This document shows, piece by piece, positions 1-8,066 of a stretch of DNA of 64,000 nt; the stretch's first letter is position 1, and the number at the start of each line of letters is the position of its first letter. The notes beneath the pieces are model-generated. The model was given only the letters and a program-made list of their open reading frames with translations, ran no database searches and was not told the origin of the DNA. A program made the translations under genes and the position numbers. Source of the DNA: Spirosoma sp. (GTDB taxonomy: Bacteria > Bacteroidota > Bacteroidia > Cytophagales > Spirosomataceae); contig NZ_JAPLET010000020.1 of NCBI RefSeq assembly GCF_026391055.1, positions 310,001 to 374,000 of the forward strand, given 5' to 3'.

Positions 1-998
1 ATTCTGCTTTGCTTAACCGAGGACCGGCTGTTGTACGAACTTACCTGGAAAATGGGCCGAAGGAAGACGAAGCGGTAACGTCAACAAAAAGCTATGACGC
101 CGGTAACGTGTACCATACGGCGGGTGGGTTGGAACCCCGGCTGGCGATTCGCTGGACGGTGGGCGACGGCCGGGCCATAAAAGCGGGCTATAGCCGCCTG
201 CGCCAGTACATTCAGCAGGTGACAAATACCACAGCGGCCCTGCCAACCTCGCGCTGGCACCTGAGCGACATGTTCACGAAACCCGTTATTGCCGATCAAT
301 GGTCGCTGGGGTACTTTACCAACACCACCGACAATGCCATTGAAGCATCTGGCGAGGTGTATTATAAAACCCTGACCAACGCCATTGATTACCGCGACGG
401 TGCCGAACTGCAACTGGCGCAGGCCGTTGAAACACAAATTGTGCAGGGGAGTGGGCAAGCTTATGGCCTGGAAGGATTGCTCCGGAAAAACAAAGGCCGC
501 TGGACAGGCTTTATGAGCTACACCTACGCCCGCACCTTCCTGACCATGAACAGCCCGTATGTGAGCGAACGCGTAAATAATGGGAATCCCTACGCAGCTA
601 ATTACGATAAGCCGCATACACTGAACATTCTGGCGACACACCGCCCAACGAGCTGGTTCAGCCTGTCGCTGAATTTTACCTATAGTACAGGCCGACCAAC
701 GACTCAGCCATCCGCTATTGCCCGTGTAGCCAGTATACTTGTCCCTATCTACCTCGACAGAAACCAGCAACGCGTACCGGACTATCACCGGCTTGATTTC
801 TCCATGACATTTGAGCAAAATCCCCTCAAGAAAAAGAAGAATCAGAGTAGTTGGGTCTTCTCCGTCTATAATGTGTACGCCCGTAAAAATGCGTATTCGA
901 TCTTTTATAAGCTGAGTCCGGCTTCGGCTACAGATGCCTACAAGCTGTCAATTTTTGGAACCGCTTTCCCATCGCTGACCTATAATTTCAAGTTTTGA
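1..998 (+). CDS. TonB-dependent receptor, C-terminal part (cut by window edge)
   Basis: The reading frame is open to the left edge, so this is the 3' end of a longer gene; about 330 residues are visible. They are alternating amphipathic strands ending in a terminal aromatic (TYNFKF), typical of the last barrel strands of a Bacteroidota TonB-dependent receptor. The segment DKPHTLNILATHRP, followed by a strand with TGRPTTQP, is typical of the barrel of such receptors that carry an N-terminal carboxypeptidase-like domain. Two DUF4249 lipoproteins follow on the same strand about 100 bp later, a common pairing in this phylum, so the receptor probably works with them at the outer membrane. The substrate cannot be told. 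Confidence 0.85.
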   Translation, partial: SALLNRGPAVVRTYLENGPKEDEAVTSTKSYDAGNVYHTAGGLEPRLAIRWTVGDGRAIKAGYSRLRQYIQQVTNTTAALPTSRWHLSDMFTKPVIADQWSLGYFTNTTDNAIEASGEVYYKTLTNAIDYRDGAELQLAQAVETQIVQGSGQAYGLEGLLRKNKGRWTGFMSYTYARTFLTMNSPYVSERVNNGNPYAANYDKPHTLNILATHRPTSWFSLSLNFTYSTGRPTTQPSAIARVASILVPIYLDRNQQRVPDYHRLDFSMTFEQNPLKKKKNQSSWVFSVYNVYARKNAYSIFYKLSPASATDAYKLSIFGTAFPSLTYNFKF

Positions 999-1098
999 GA
1001 AAGGCGCTTGTAAGTAGCCATACCCTTCCGGTTGAAGGCTGTGGTCTGCCAAGATTTAATGCCGATAGTTGACTTAACATATTAAAAATGAGGGTATT

Positions 1099-2148
1099 AT
1101 GCTGAAAATAGGGCATTACGCCGGGATGTTGATAATACTGCTCACGGTTTCATGCGTAACGGAATTTCAGCCGGAAGCGGTCAGTATTCCGCCATCCCTG
1201 GTTGTTGAAGGGCAGGTAACCGACCAGCCGGGGCCGTATACCATTAAGCTTACCCGCACGGCCAATTATTCCTTCAAAAGCCTGAATCTGCTCGAAACGG
1301 GTGCTACGGTCCTTATTTTGGATGATCTAGGTAATCAGGAAACCCTGAAAGAGCAGGCACCGGGCGGGGTGTACCTGACCAACGCTAACGGCCTTCGGGG
1401 CGTAGTTGGACACAAGTACCAGCTTACCATTAAGACTCAATCAGGAAAAAAGTATGAATCGGATAGAGAAGTACTGCCGGCCGCTCCGCCAATTCTCAAC
1501 CTTTATTATCAATACACCAAAGAGCCGGATGGACTCAACCTGGCAAAAAAGCAGGGTTGGAACGTCTACCTGGATACTAAAGACCCCGATACACTGGGCA
1601 ATTATTACAAATGGAACTGGACGAACTACGAGTTCATTACGGTCTGCTCGAAACGGGAATCAGCCAGTGGAGTAATCACCGGACTGGGTTGCTGTTCGAA
1701 TTGCTGGGATATTACCCGTTGCTATACCTGCGTCAATATAAATTCGGATGCCAATATCAACGGAAAAGCGATTAGTCGCCAGTTTATTAGCCGGGTGCCC
1801 TACAAATCGACAAGTCCCTATTACCTTGAAATTCAGCAGCAGGCGATTAGTGCAGGAGCCTACACGTTCTGGAAAAGCGTCCGGCAGTTGACCGAAAATA
1901 CAGGTGGCTTGTTCGATGCCGCTCCCTCAATTGTTCGGGGTAATATTCATTGTACCAGCGATCCGGCCGAAATGGTTTACGGCTATTTCGGGGCCACTGG
2001 TATATCCGAACATTCCATTACAATTGATCGAAGTGCGGGTGAAGGATACCCAGATGCTGACCCGCCGGTCACGGCTTTCCAACCCATAGGTTGTGCTGCC
2101 TGTGAAAATAATCTATACCGAACACCCAATAAGCCGCGCTGGTGGTAA
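1099..2148 (+). CDS. DUF4249 lipoprotein, first of a tandem pair
   Basis: A 349-residue protein with a short lipoprotein signal ending in the lipobox-like LLTVSC, so the mature protein would start at about Cys19. The motif VVEGQVTDQPGPYTIKL is the hallmark beta-sandwich start of DUF4249, a family of outer-membrane-associated lipoproteins usually encoded beside a TonB-dependent receptor. A cysteine-rich patch (GCCSNCWDITRCYTC) lies in the second half and another Cys pair near the C-terminus (CAACEN). The stop overlaps the possible start of the next paralogue, so the two are probably co-expressed with the receptor upstream. Family is clear; biochemical role is unknown. Confidence 0.85.
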   Translation: MLKIGHYAGMLIILLTVSCVTEFQPEAVSIPPSLVVEGQVTDQPGPYTIKLTRTANYSFKSLNLLETGATVLILDDLGNQETLKEQAPGGVYLTNANGLRGVVGHKYQLTIKTQSGKKYESDREVLPAAPPILNLYYQYTKEPDGLNLAKKQGWNVYLDTKDPDTLGNYYKWNWTNYEFITVCSKRESASGVITGLGCCSNCWDITRCYTCVNINSDANINGKAISRQFISRVPYKSTSPYYLEIQQQAISAGAYTFWKSVRQLTENTGGLFDAAPSIVRGNIHCTSDPAEMVYGYFGATGISEHSITIDRSAGEGYPDADPPVTAFQPIGCAACENNLYRTPNKPRWW

Positions 2149-2150
2149 TT

Positions 2151-3248
2151 ATGATGAATACGGAAATAATGTTAGCCTCAACACGGATACTGAAACAAGG
2201 CCTTGGTTTTTTGGGACTTATAGCTTGCCTGTTTTCCTGCATAACTCCCTTTCAGCCAGATACGGTTCGTGTCGAGCCGATGCTGATTGTCGATGGGCAG
2301 ATTACGGACCAGCCTGGCCCCTACACCGTGAGGCTTACACGTACGTCTGATTACTCGATCAAGAGCGTGAATTTGCTAGAGCCCGGTGCTACAGTCGTTA
2401 TTGCGGACAATCTGGGTAATCAAGAGACTTTGAACGAACAGTCGCCGGGGGGCGTGTACCAAACGAGTGCCAGCGGCCTTCGGGGTGTGCCGGGCCGACG
2501 ATATACCCTGACGATTCAGACAAGGGCTGGGAAGCGTTACGTGTCGGAGTCAGAAGTGATGCCGGCCGCTCCGCCGATTCAGAAATTATACTACGAATCC
2601 AACTACGCACCGGCTACCGGTATAGCTAGTCAGCGTCAAACCTGGGCCGTCTATCTGGATACCAAAGACCCCGACACCCTTGGAAATTATTATAAGTGGA
2701 ACTGGACCCACTACGAGATGCCTACGGCCTGTAAGAAAACCTTCGTAGCGTCCGGAAATTACTATACCGGCATCTCGTGTTGCTCCGATTGCTGGGACAT
2801 CACCCGTTGTTATACCTGCGTCAATATTAATTCAGATGCCAATATTAACGGAAAAGCGATCAGCCGCCAGCCCATTACGGATGTTCCATTTACTTCATTT
2901 AGTCGATATTACCTGGAAGTGGAACAGCAGGCTCTGAGCAAGAGTGCTTATCAGTTCTGGAAACGTGTGCAGCAGTTGACCGGAAATACCGGCGGATTAT
3001 TTGATGTAGCTCCCTCGTCGGTGCCGGGTAATATGAAATGTACAACTACACCGGGAGAACCCGTTTATGGGTATTTTGGCGCTGTTGGCATTTCTGTTAG
3101 TTATTTGTATGTAGACCGGAGCACAGGTCAGGGAGGGCCCAATCTGGACTTGCCGACGGTTATACCCTACCCGACAAACCCTTCCTGTATCGTTTGTGAA
3201 AACAGTCTGTACCGAACGCCGAATAAACCCCGTTTTTGGACTTATTAA
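2151..3248 (+). CDS. DUF4249 lipoprotein, second of a tandem pair
   Basis: A close paralogue of the preceding gene: the same VDGQITDQPGPYTVRL motif, the same Cys cluster (SCCSDCWDITRCYTC) and an almost identical C-terminal segment (ENSLYRTPNKPR). A GTG at 2142 would overlap the previous stop; ATGs at 2151, 2154 and 2169 are also in frame. The lipobox-like LIACLFSC sits best behind the ATG at 2151 or later, so 2151 is used here with some doubt. The high similarity at both protein and DNA level points to a local duplication. It is presumably an outer-membrane lipoprotein working with the TonB receptor upstream. Confidence 0.85.
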   Translation: MMNTEIMLASTRILKQGLGFLGLIACLFSCITPFQPDTVRVEPMLIVDGQITDQPGPYTVRLTRTSDYSIKSVNLLEPGATVVIADNLGNQETLNEQSPGGVYQTSASGLRGVPGRRYTLTIQTRAGKRYVSESEVMPAAPPIQKLYYESNYAPATGIASQRQTWAVYLDTKDPDTLGNYYKWNWTHYEMPTACKKTFVASGNYYTGISCCSDCWDITRCYTCVNINSDANINGKAISRQPITDVPFTSFSRYYLEVEQQALSKSAYQFWKRVQQLTGNTGGLFDVAPSSVPGNMKCTTTPGEPVYGYFGAVGISVSYLYVDRSTGQGGPNLDLPTVIPYPTNPSCIVCENSLYRTPNKPRFWTY

Positions 3249-3253
3249 CCGGT

Positions 3254-3284
3254 TTGGTGAGATGCGACAAATAAAATAGTTTTG
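3254..3284 (+). promoter_or_regulatory. Bacteroidota-type promoter for the GT9 gene
   Basis: TTG at 3254-3256, a 20-nt spacer, then TAGTTTTG at 3277-3284. This fits the -33 TTG / -7 TAnnTTTG consensus of Bacteroidota sigma-A promoters and lies 16 nt before the ATG at 3301. Confidence 0.6.
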
Positions 3285-3300
3285 TAGAAATGATTACACC

Positions 3301-4299
3301 ATGGCCTCCCCGGTAAATATTCTGATTCTACAATTTGCATCCATAGGCAATGTTGTCTTGACATCGCCGGTTGTACGTTGCCTGAAGCAACAACTTCCCA
3401 ATGCTGTAATTCACTTCTGCACCAAAGCTGACTATCAGCCAATAGTATTACATAACCCATATATTTCCGAACGGCATTATCTGGATGGGAACGTAGTCGA
3501 GCTGATTCGGACGCTACGGGCTCAAAAGTTCGACTACGTAATTGACTTGCAGCATACGTTCACCAGCAGGTTGATTAAAACCGCCTTGGGCGTTCAGTCT
3601 TTCAGCGTTAAAAAACAGTCGTTTCGGAACTGGCTTTACGTATACTGTAAAGTGAATGCTCTCTCCGAACAACACGTCGTTGAACGATACCTGGCAACGG
3701 TGCAGCCGCTGGGCGTTGAGAACGACGGACGGGGGCTGGACTACTTCATCCCGTATAAGGATGAGGTCGAGTTCGACTGGCTACCGGCCACCCACCAGAA
3801 TGATTATGTGGCTTTCGCGATTGGAGGACAGCACCTGACCCGGCGATTGCCCCTGCCCCGGATGATTGAACTATGCCGCAAAATAAATTACCCGATAGTA
3901 CTTCTGGGTGATAAAAACGACCGGAAGGTGGGTAACGCCATTATGAAGGCCATCGGCGAACGGCAGATTTATAACGCCTGCGGTTATTTTAATATCAACC
4001 AGTCGGCCTCCATATTAAAACGGGCTCGCCTTGTATTCAGCCATGATACCGGACTGATGCACATTGCCGCAGCTTTTCGTAAAAAAGTCTACTCAATCTG
4101 GGGAAGCTCGACTCCTCAACTCGGGTTTTACCCGTATAAAACTCCGCACGTTCGACTTGAAGCCGCCGGGTTGGGGTGTCGTCCGTGTTCCGCTACAGGT
4201 GCTGACGAGTGCCCAATGAAACACTTCAATTGCATGAACACGCTATCCTTCGACTTTGATGTGAAGGAGCTGCGCACGAAAAAGAAGAATTTCGAGTAA
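3301..4299 (+). CDS. Glycosyltransferase family 9 (heptosyltransferase-like)
   Basis: A 332-residue GT9 protein. The N-terminus (ILILQFASIGNVVLTSPVV) is the typical first Rossmann strand of ADP-heptose:LPS heptosyltransferases, and the C-terminal half has the donor-binding signature FSHDTGLMHIAAAF followed by IWGSSTP. A Cys-rich tail (CRPCSATGADECPMKHFNC) resembles the C-terminal motif of Bacteroidota GT9 proteins. It probably adds heptose or a related sugar to the lipopolysaccharide core at the inner face of the inner membrane. A second GT9 gene lies at 5398-6471 on the other strand. Confidence 0.9.
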   Translation: MASPVNILILQFASIGNVVLTSPVVRCLKQQLPNAVIHFCTKADYQPIVLHNPYISERHYLDGNVVELIRTLRAQKFDYVIDLQHTFTSRLIKTALGVQSFSVKKQSFRNWLYVYCKVNALSEQHVVERYLATVQPLGVENDGRGLDYFIPYKDEVEFDWLPATHQNDYVAFAIGGQHLTRRLPLPRMIELCRKINYPIVLLGDKNDRKVGNAIMKAIGERQIYNACGYFNINQSASILKRARLVFSHDTGLMHIAAAFRKKVYSIWGSSTPQLGFYPYKTPHVRLEAAGLGCRPCSATGADECPMKHFNCMNTLSFDFDVKELRTKKKNFE

Positions 4300-4336
4300 A
4301 GAGAGCGGACTACAGGAAACGCGTCCCATCAGTTGT

Positions 4337-5370
4337 TTAGCTAATAGACCGAAGGAGTAAGCCTGCGACGGCAGCCCCACCGATTACCGCTAATTCAGGC
4401 GTTTTTTTGAATTGGTAAAGTAGACCCACGGTTATCAGTGCGATCAACAGGTAGGGTATATCAATTAACCTCCGTCGGGCCAGTACAACGACGGCACCGG
4501 CAATGGCTCCGATGGCAGCAATGATTACTCCGTCTACAAAGGTTTTGACACCCGGATGTTTTCCCCACCGTTTGATGTAAGGCGCGGGCAGTATGGTGAA
4601 TAGATAGCAGGGCAAAAATGTAGCTATCCCGGCAACACACGCACCAGGAAAGCCAGCCACCAGATACCCAATAAAGGCAACCGTGATCACCACGGGCCCC
4701 GGCGTAATCATGGCTACGGCTACAGCATCTAAAAACTGCTGTTCGTTGAGCCAGCCATACTCTTTCACAACACCCCAATAGAGAAACGGCACGATAGCCA
4801 GCCCGCTTCCGAAGGCAAAGGCCCCAGCTTTGGCAACAAACAGCGCCAGTTGCCCCCAGTCTGGCGTCTTTCGTTTGCCCGGAGCGGCCTGGTAGGTGTG
4901 CAGAATCCTCCGCAGGAGTCGCTCTGTAGGGCTTTGCGTTTGTTTGACCGACTGTAGGTGTTTGGCCCAGCTGTAAAGTGCATTGTAGATCAGTAGCTCC
5001 TGGGCGAGTAACTGCTGATCGGTGCTGATATTGAAGGCTAATCCCGCCGATATCGCCCATAAACCAGCCGCTTCGGGCGCTACTATATGATCGTCAGTAT
5101 CGGCACCCCGTACGAAGGCGGCAATGCGGTACAGCGCCGAATCATCGAGTTTATGCTTTTGCAGGATATAATCAAACGTGCACCGGTCTTCGTAGTGACT
5201 GTATTCAACATCCGGTATGTCAAAAGAACAGCATCCAGCTCCTGAGCCTGGGCAATAACCTACGATTCGGCTACAAACCGAATGTCGGCCGTTGGGTCGA
5301 TGAATCGCTGGATAAACCACGAACAGGCTAGTGGGTCAATTTTCGGCTGTTCGCGGGTAGTCCAAATCAT
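4337..5370 (-). pseudogene. ChrB-domain/chromate transporter fusion, broken by a stop and a frameshift
   Basis: Read from an ATG at 5370-5368, the protein starts MIWTTREQPKIDPLACSWF, matching the start of the ChrB C-terminal domain. It then meets an in-frame TAG (plus-strand bases 5260-5262) at codon 37. A one-base loss near 5224-5229 then shifts into the frame carrying FDIPDVEYSHYEDRCTFD and VRGADTDDHIVAPEAAG, also ChrB. From about residue 145 of that frame a CHR transporter domain follows, with FAFGSGLAIVPFLYWGVV and ITPGPVVI and about five hydrophobic segments; it is half the length of a two-domain ChrA. The downstream frame is open to the stop at 4337. Intact, this would be a chromate-resistance/efflux fusion. 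Two independent lesions make a real pseudogene likely, though sequencing errors are possible. Confidence 0.75.
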
Positions 5371-5397
5371 GCGTTGCTGAATGTATAGACAAAGGTA

Positions 5398-6471
5398 TCA
5401 ATTTGTGCTGGTCGAGCGTGAACGCTCTAGCAGTTGCTGAACCCGATTCGCTACCATATCGACGGTGATCCAGTTCAGGCAGGCCAAATCGCCCCGAAAG
5501 CAGGGTCTGTTGCCGAAAACAGAGCACGGGCGGCAGGGAAGTACATCAGGAGAAATTTGCACGACAGCTTCTTCCCCTTGTCCCCAAGGACCAAAACCCG
5601 CATCAGGATGGGTGGACCCCCAGATGGACACCACCGGCACCCCGCTCAACGCGGCCAGATGCATATTTCCGGAGTCCATGCAAACCATCCCTGTCAACCG
5701 GCTGATCAGGAGTAATTCGGCGGCCATCGAAAGCTGACCCGCTACCAGAACCGCCTGTGGAAACTGTTGTTGCAGGTCTTTTAGTCGGGTGATTTCATCG
5801 GGGCCGCCCCCAAATAAAAAGATGGTAATGGGCTGTTGGTCATACAGTTGAGGCAGTAAAGTCGCAACGTAGTCAAAGGGCCACATCTTTTGAGTATGCT
5901 GCGCAAAAGGAGCAATACCCAGCCAGGGCGTATCGGTACGAACCGACGGATTTCTTAAAAAAGCAGCCAGTTCCTTCTCGGCAGCGGGTATTGGCGGAAA
6001 TGTAAATGGCTTTATGGGGTCAAGGTCAAAGCCAGCGGTCTTAAATACCCGGGCGTATCGGTCTACGCTATGCGTTAGTTGCCTGCGGATTTTATTGGTC
6101 TTTCGGGTCAGCGCATTTTTTTCAGCGCGGCCCTTGTTGATTGTAAAGGATGGCACCCCTGTCAATTGAAACAGCCGCTTCAGAACGGCAGAGCGTAAAT
6201 TCTGGTGGGCATCAATAACAACATCGAACGAAGCAATTTGCCGAAGTTCTTTCACCAACTGAAGCAACCCTGAAAGTCCCTTGTGGCGACCCTCAAAGTC
6301 TGCTCCGATGATACGAACCCCCGGAAGCTGCTCAAAGAATACGGCAAATTTGGCCCGTGTCACCAACGTAATGGTGGCATCAGGGTAACGCTGGGAAAAG
6401 GACTGAACAACGGGGGCCAGCAGGGCAACATCGCCCATGGCTGAGAAACGTAGAAGAAGCAGTTGCTTCAT
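5398..6471 (-). CDS. Glycosyltransferase family 9 (heptosyltransferase-like)
   Basis: A 357-residue GT9 protein starting MKQLLLLRFSAMGDVALLAP, the standard heptosyltransferase N-terminus. The C-terminal half holds the nucleotide-sugar site VCMDSGNMHLAALSGVPVV and SIWGSTHPDAGFGPWG. The Cys-containing tail (CRPCSVFGNRPCFRGDLAC) parallels that of the other GT9 gene at 3301. It lies 37 bp downstream of the DUF4254 gene, with which it is likely co-transcribed. The role is probably sugar transfer to the LPS core; the exact donor is not determined. Confidence 0.9.
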   Translation of the reverse strand: MKQLLLLRFSAMGDVALLAPVVQSFSQRYPDATITLVTRAKFAVFFEQLPGVRIIGADFEGRHKGLSGLLQLVKELRQIASFDVVIDAHQNLRSAVLKRLFQLTGVPSFTINKGRAEKNALTRKTNKIRRQLTHSVDRYARVFKTAGFDLDPIKPFTFPPIPAAEKELAAFLRNPSVRTDTPWLGIAPFAQHTQKMWPFDYVATLLPQLYDQQPITIFLFGGGPDEITRLKDLQQQFPQAVLVAGQLSMAAELLLISRLTGMVCMDSGNMHLAALSGVPVVSIWGSTHPDAGFGPWGQGEEAVVQISPDVLPCRPCSVFGNRPCFRGDLACLNWITVDMVANRVQQLLERSRSTSTN

Positions 6472-6508
6472 AAAATATCAGAAAGGGTCATTCGTGGTCA
6501 GGTTTTGT

Positions 6509-7114
6509 CTATACCTGACTGGTATATAAAACCGGGTTTAGCGTGGGGTCGTTGTACATTTTCATTTGTCGGTACACCTTCATATACCGGTCGCCGTTGC
6601 GAATGTCTTCCAGAAGTTCGTCGAAGCACTGAGCTAGGTCATTTTCCTGTTCGAGAAGCACGGCTAGTTTTTGGCTGGCTTTCTGGCGGTGTTCATCGGA
6701 TACCGACGGCCGGTCGACCTGCTCACGGAAGTGATAAATTTTAAGCTGCAATATCGACATCCTGTCCAGAAGCCAGGCGGGCGTCTCGGAGTTTAAGCGG
6801 GCACCGGGTTTTGGTGTAATAACCTGAAACTGTCCGAAGAACCAGCTATCTATTTGCTCTACAGTATCAGTCCGATCCTGGTTCGACTGGTCGATCCGTC
6901 GCTTTACCACTACCAATTCATCGGGATGTATGCTTGGGCTCCGAATAATATCCTCCAGATGCCATTGAACCGTATCGATCCAGTTTTTCTGGTACAGTAA
7001 AAAGGCAACATCTTCAGGCGAATAAGGGTTGCTGATCGGTGTATCGACGTGGTCGGTCAGGTGATAGTCCTGAATACTCTGACGGAATAGATTGTTAGCG
7101 AAAGTGGCGTTCAT
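6509..7114 (-). CDS. DUF4254 protein
   Basis: A 201-residue, mostly helical protein matching my recollection of DUF4254, a Bacteroidota family encoded next to GT9 heptosyltransferases. Visible features are VAFLLYQKNWIDTVQWHLED near the N-terminus, a central KRRIDQSNQDRTDTVEQID helix, and a C-terminal end GDRYMKVYRQMKMYNDP. It has no signal peptide and no membrane segment, so it is cytoplasmic. The next gene on this strand is the GT9 gene (gap 37 bp), so it may have a helper role in LPS core synthesis; no enzymatic motif was seen. A -7-like box (CAAAGATA on the plus strand at 7132-7139) lies just upstream. Confidence 0.8.
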   Translation of the reverse strand: MNATFANNLFRQSIQDYHLTDHVDTPISNPYSPEDVAFLLYQKNWIDTVQWHLEDIIRSPSIHPDELVVVKRRIDQSNQDRTDTVEQIDSWFFGQFQVITPKPGARLNSETPAWLLDRMSILQLKIYHFREQVDRPSVSDEHRQKASQKLAVLLEQENDLAQCFDELLEDIRNGDRYMKVYRQMKMYNDPTLNPVLYTSQV

Positions 7115-7272
7115 AGGCGGTTAGTCAACCGCAAAGATACGGGTTTTAACTGGTAATGTCCGAAGAGTCAACCACCTGTGTACCCTTTCGTGAACCCTGT
7201 CTACTAGCCCGCCTTTCTCTTTTATCTTGAATTTTATAACTATTTTTAGGTAATTTTGACTGTTTTTTGGTA

Positions 7273-7290
7273 TTTAAACACTTGTTTAAA
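7273..7290. promoter_or_regulatory. Palindrome upstream of tetR, likely operator 1
   Basis: A perfect inverted repeat with 7-nt arms TTTAAAC and GTTTAAA around ACTT. It lies 57 bp before the TetR-family start, and a near copy (14 of 18 positions) lies between this gene and the efflux operon at 8003-8020. This spacing and sharing is what autoregulation by a TetR protein predicts. Confidence 0.6.
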
Positions 7291-7307
7291 AAAACCATTT
7301 GAATATT

Positions 7308-7338
7308 TTGTTTGTTACTTATACACAACATACTTTTG
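7308..7338 (+). promoter_or_regulatory. Promoter of the tetR-family gene
   Basis: TTG at 7308-7310, a 20-nt spacer and TACTTTTG at 7331-7338 fit the Bacteroidota promoter consensus. A second small palindrome, TTTGAC-AC-GTCAAA (7335-7348), overlaps the -7 box and the first base of the ATG at 7348. The mRNA would have almost no leader from this start. Confidence 0.5.
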
Positions 7339-7347
7339 ACACGTCAA

Positions 7348-7983
7348 ATGAAAAAACCCATGGATTGTCTATCGTCGAAGTCAACCGAATTACGCATCAG
7401 GGAAGCCGCCGAGCGGGTCTTTCTTGAGAAAGGATTCGACGGGGCTACCTCGCGTGACATTGCCGAAGCGGCCGGTATCAACATTGCACTGACGAACTAC
7501 TATTTCCGCAGTAAGGAAAAGCTGTTCATGCAAATCTTTGAAGACTTGGTTCAATTGTTCTTCAATGGTATGGTCGAGATCATGAATAAACCGATCAGTT
7601 TGCGTGACAAAATTGCCGAGTTGATCGAACATGACTTTCAATTGCTCAAGAACAATCCCAACCTGTCGAACTTCATCATGAATGAGGTTCATCGGAATCC
7701 AGATCGGATGGCAAGTTGCATTGGCGTAATGAAAGAAATTCATCACTCCATGTTCGAGCAACAGCTACAGCATGAGATCAGCCTGGGTAACGTACGGCCT
7801 ATTAAAGCATTGCATGTAATGCCCATGGCGTTTGCCAATATTCAGTTCTTGTTTATCGGAAAACAGATGCACATGAAAATGTGGCAAATGGATGAAGCTG
7901 CTTTTGAGGATTTTATCAATCAACACAAGCAGATCGTCATAGACATGGTTACGTCTTATTTGTTCGATTTTAAAAAGGAGTAA
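7348..7983 (+). CDS. TetR/AcrR-family transcriptional regulator
   Basis: 211 residues from the ATG at 7348; a TTG at 7312 is also in frame but lies upstream of the promoter box. The N-terminal helix-turn-helix is clear: REAAERVFLEKGFDGATSRD, then IAEAAGINIALTNYYFRSKE and KLF. The C-terminal ligand-binding domain is helical and variable, as usual for the family. It is followed 83 bp later by a TolC/adaptor/RND operon on the same strand, and matching palindromes sit in front of both. The natural inference is a local repressor of the efflux operon that also controls itself. The inducer is unknown. Confidence 0.9.
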   Translation: MKKPMDCLSSKSTELRIREAAERVFLEKGFDGATSRDIAEAAGINIALTNYYFRSKEKLFMQIFEDLVQLFFNGMVEIMNKPISLRDKIAELIEHDFQLLKNNPNLSNFIMNEVHRNPDRMASCIGVMKEIHHSMFEQQLQHEISLGNVRPIKALHVMPMAFANIQFLFIGKQMHMKMWQMDEAAFEDFINQHKQIVIDMVTSYLFDFKKE

Positions 7984-8002
7984 TCCTTTTTTTTGCCCAA
8001 TG

Positions 8003-8020
8003 ATTAAACAAATATTTAAA
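8003..8020. promoter_or_regulatory. Palindrome upstream of the efflux operon, likely operator 2
   Basis: ATTAAACAAATATTTAAA matches the palindrome at 7273-7290 at 14 of 18 positions, including TTAAACA on the left and TTTAAA on the right. It lies in the tetR-tolC gap, 46 bp before the TolC start, where repressor binding would block the efflux operon. Confidence 0.6.
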
Positions 8021-8066
8021 ATGAAAAATTAATAGATTTATTTAAAACGAAACGATTAAAAGTGCT

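Noticed and set aside
81..818. A 245-codon open frame on the minus strand
   Set aside because: It lies fully inside the TonB receptor gene, has no domain or signal, and mirrors the codon bias of the real strand.
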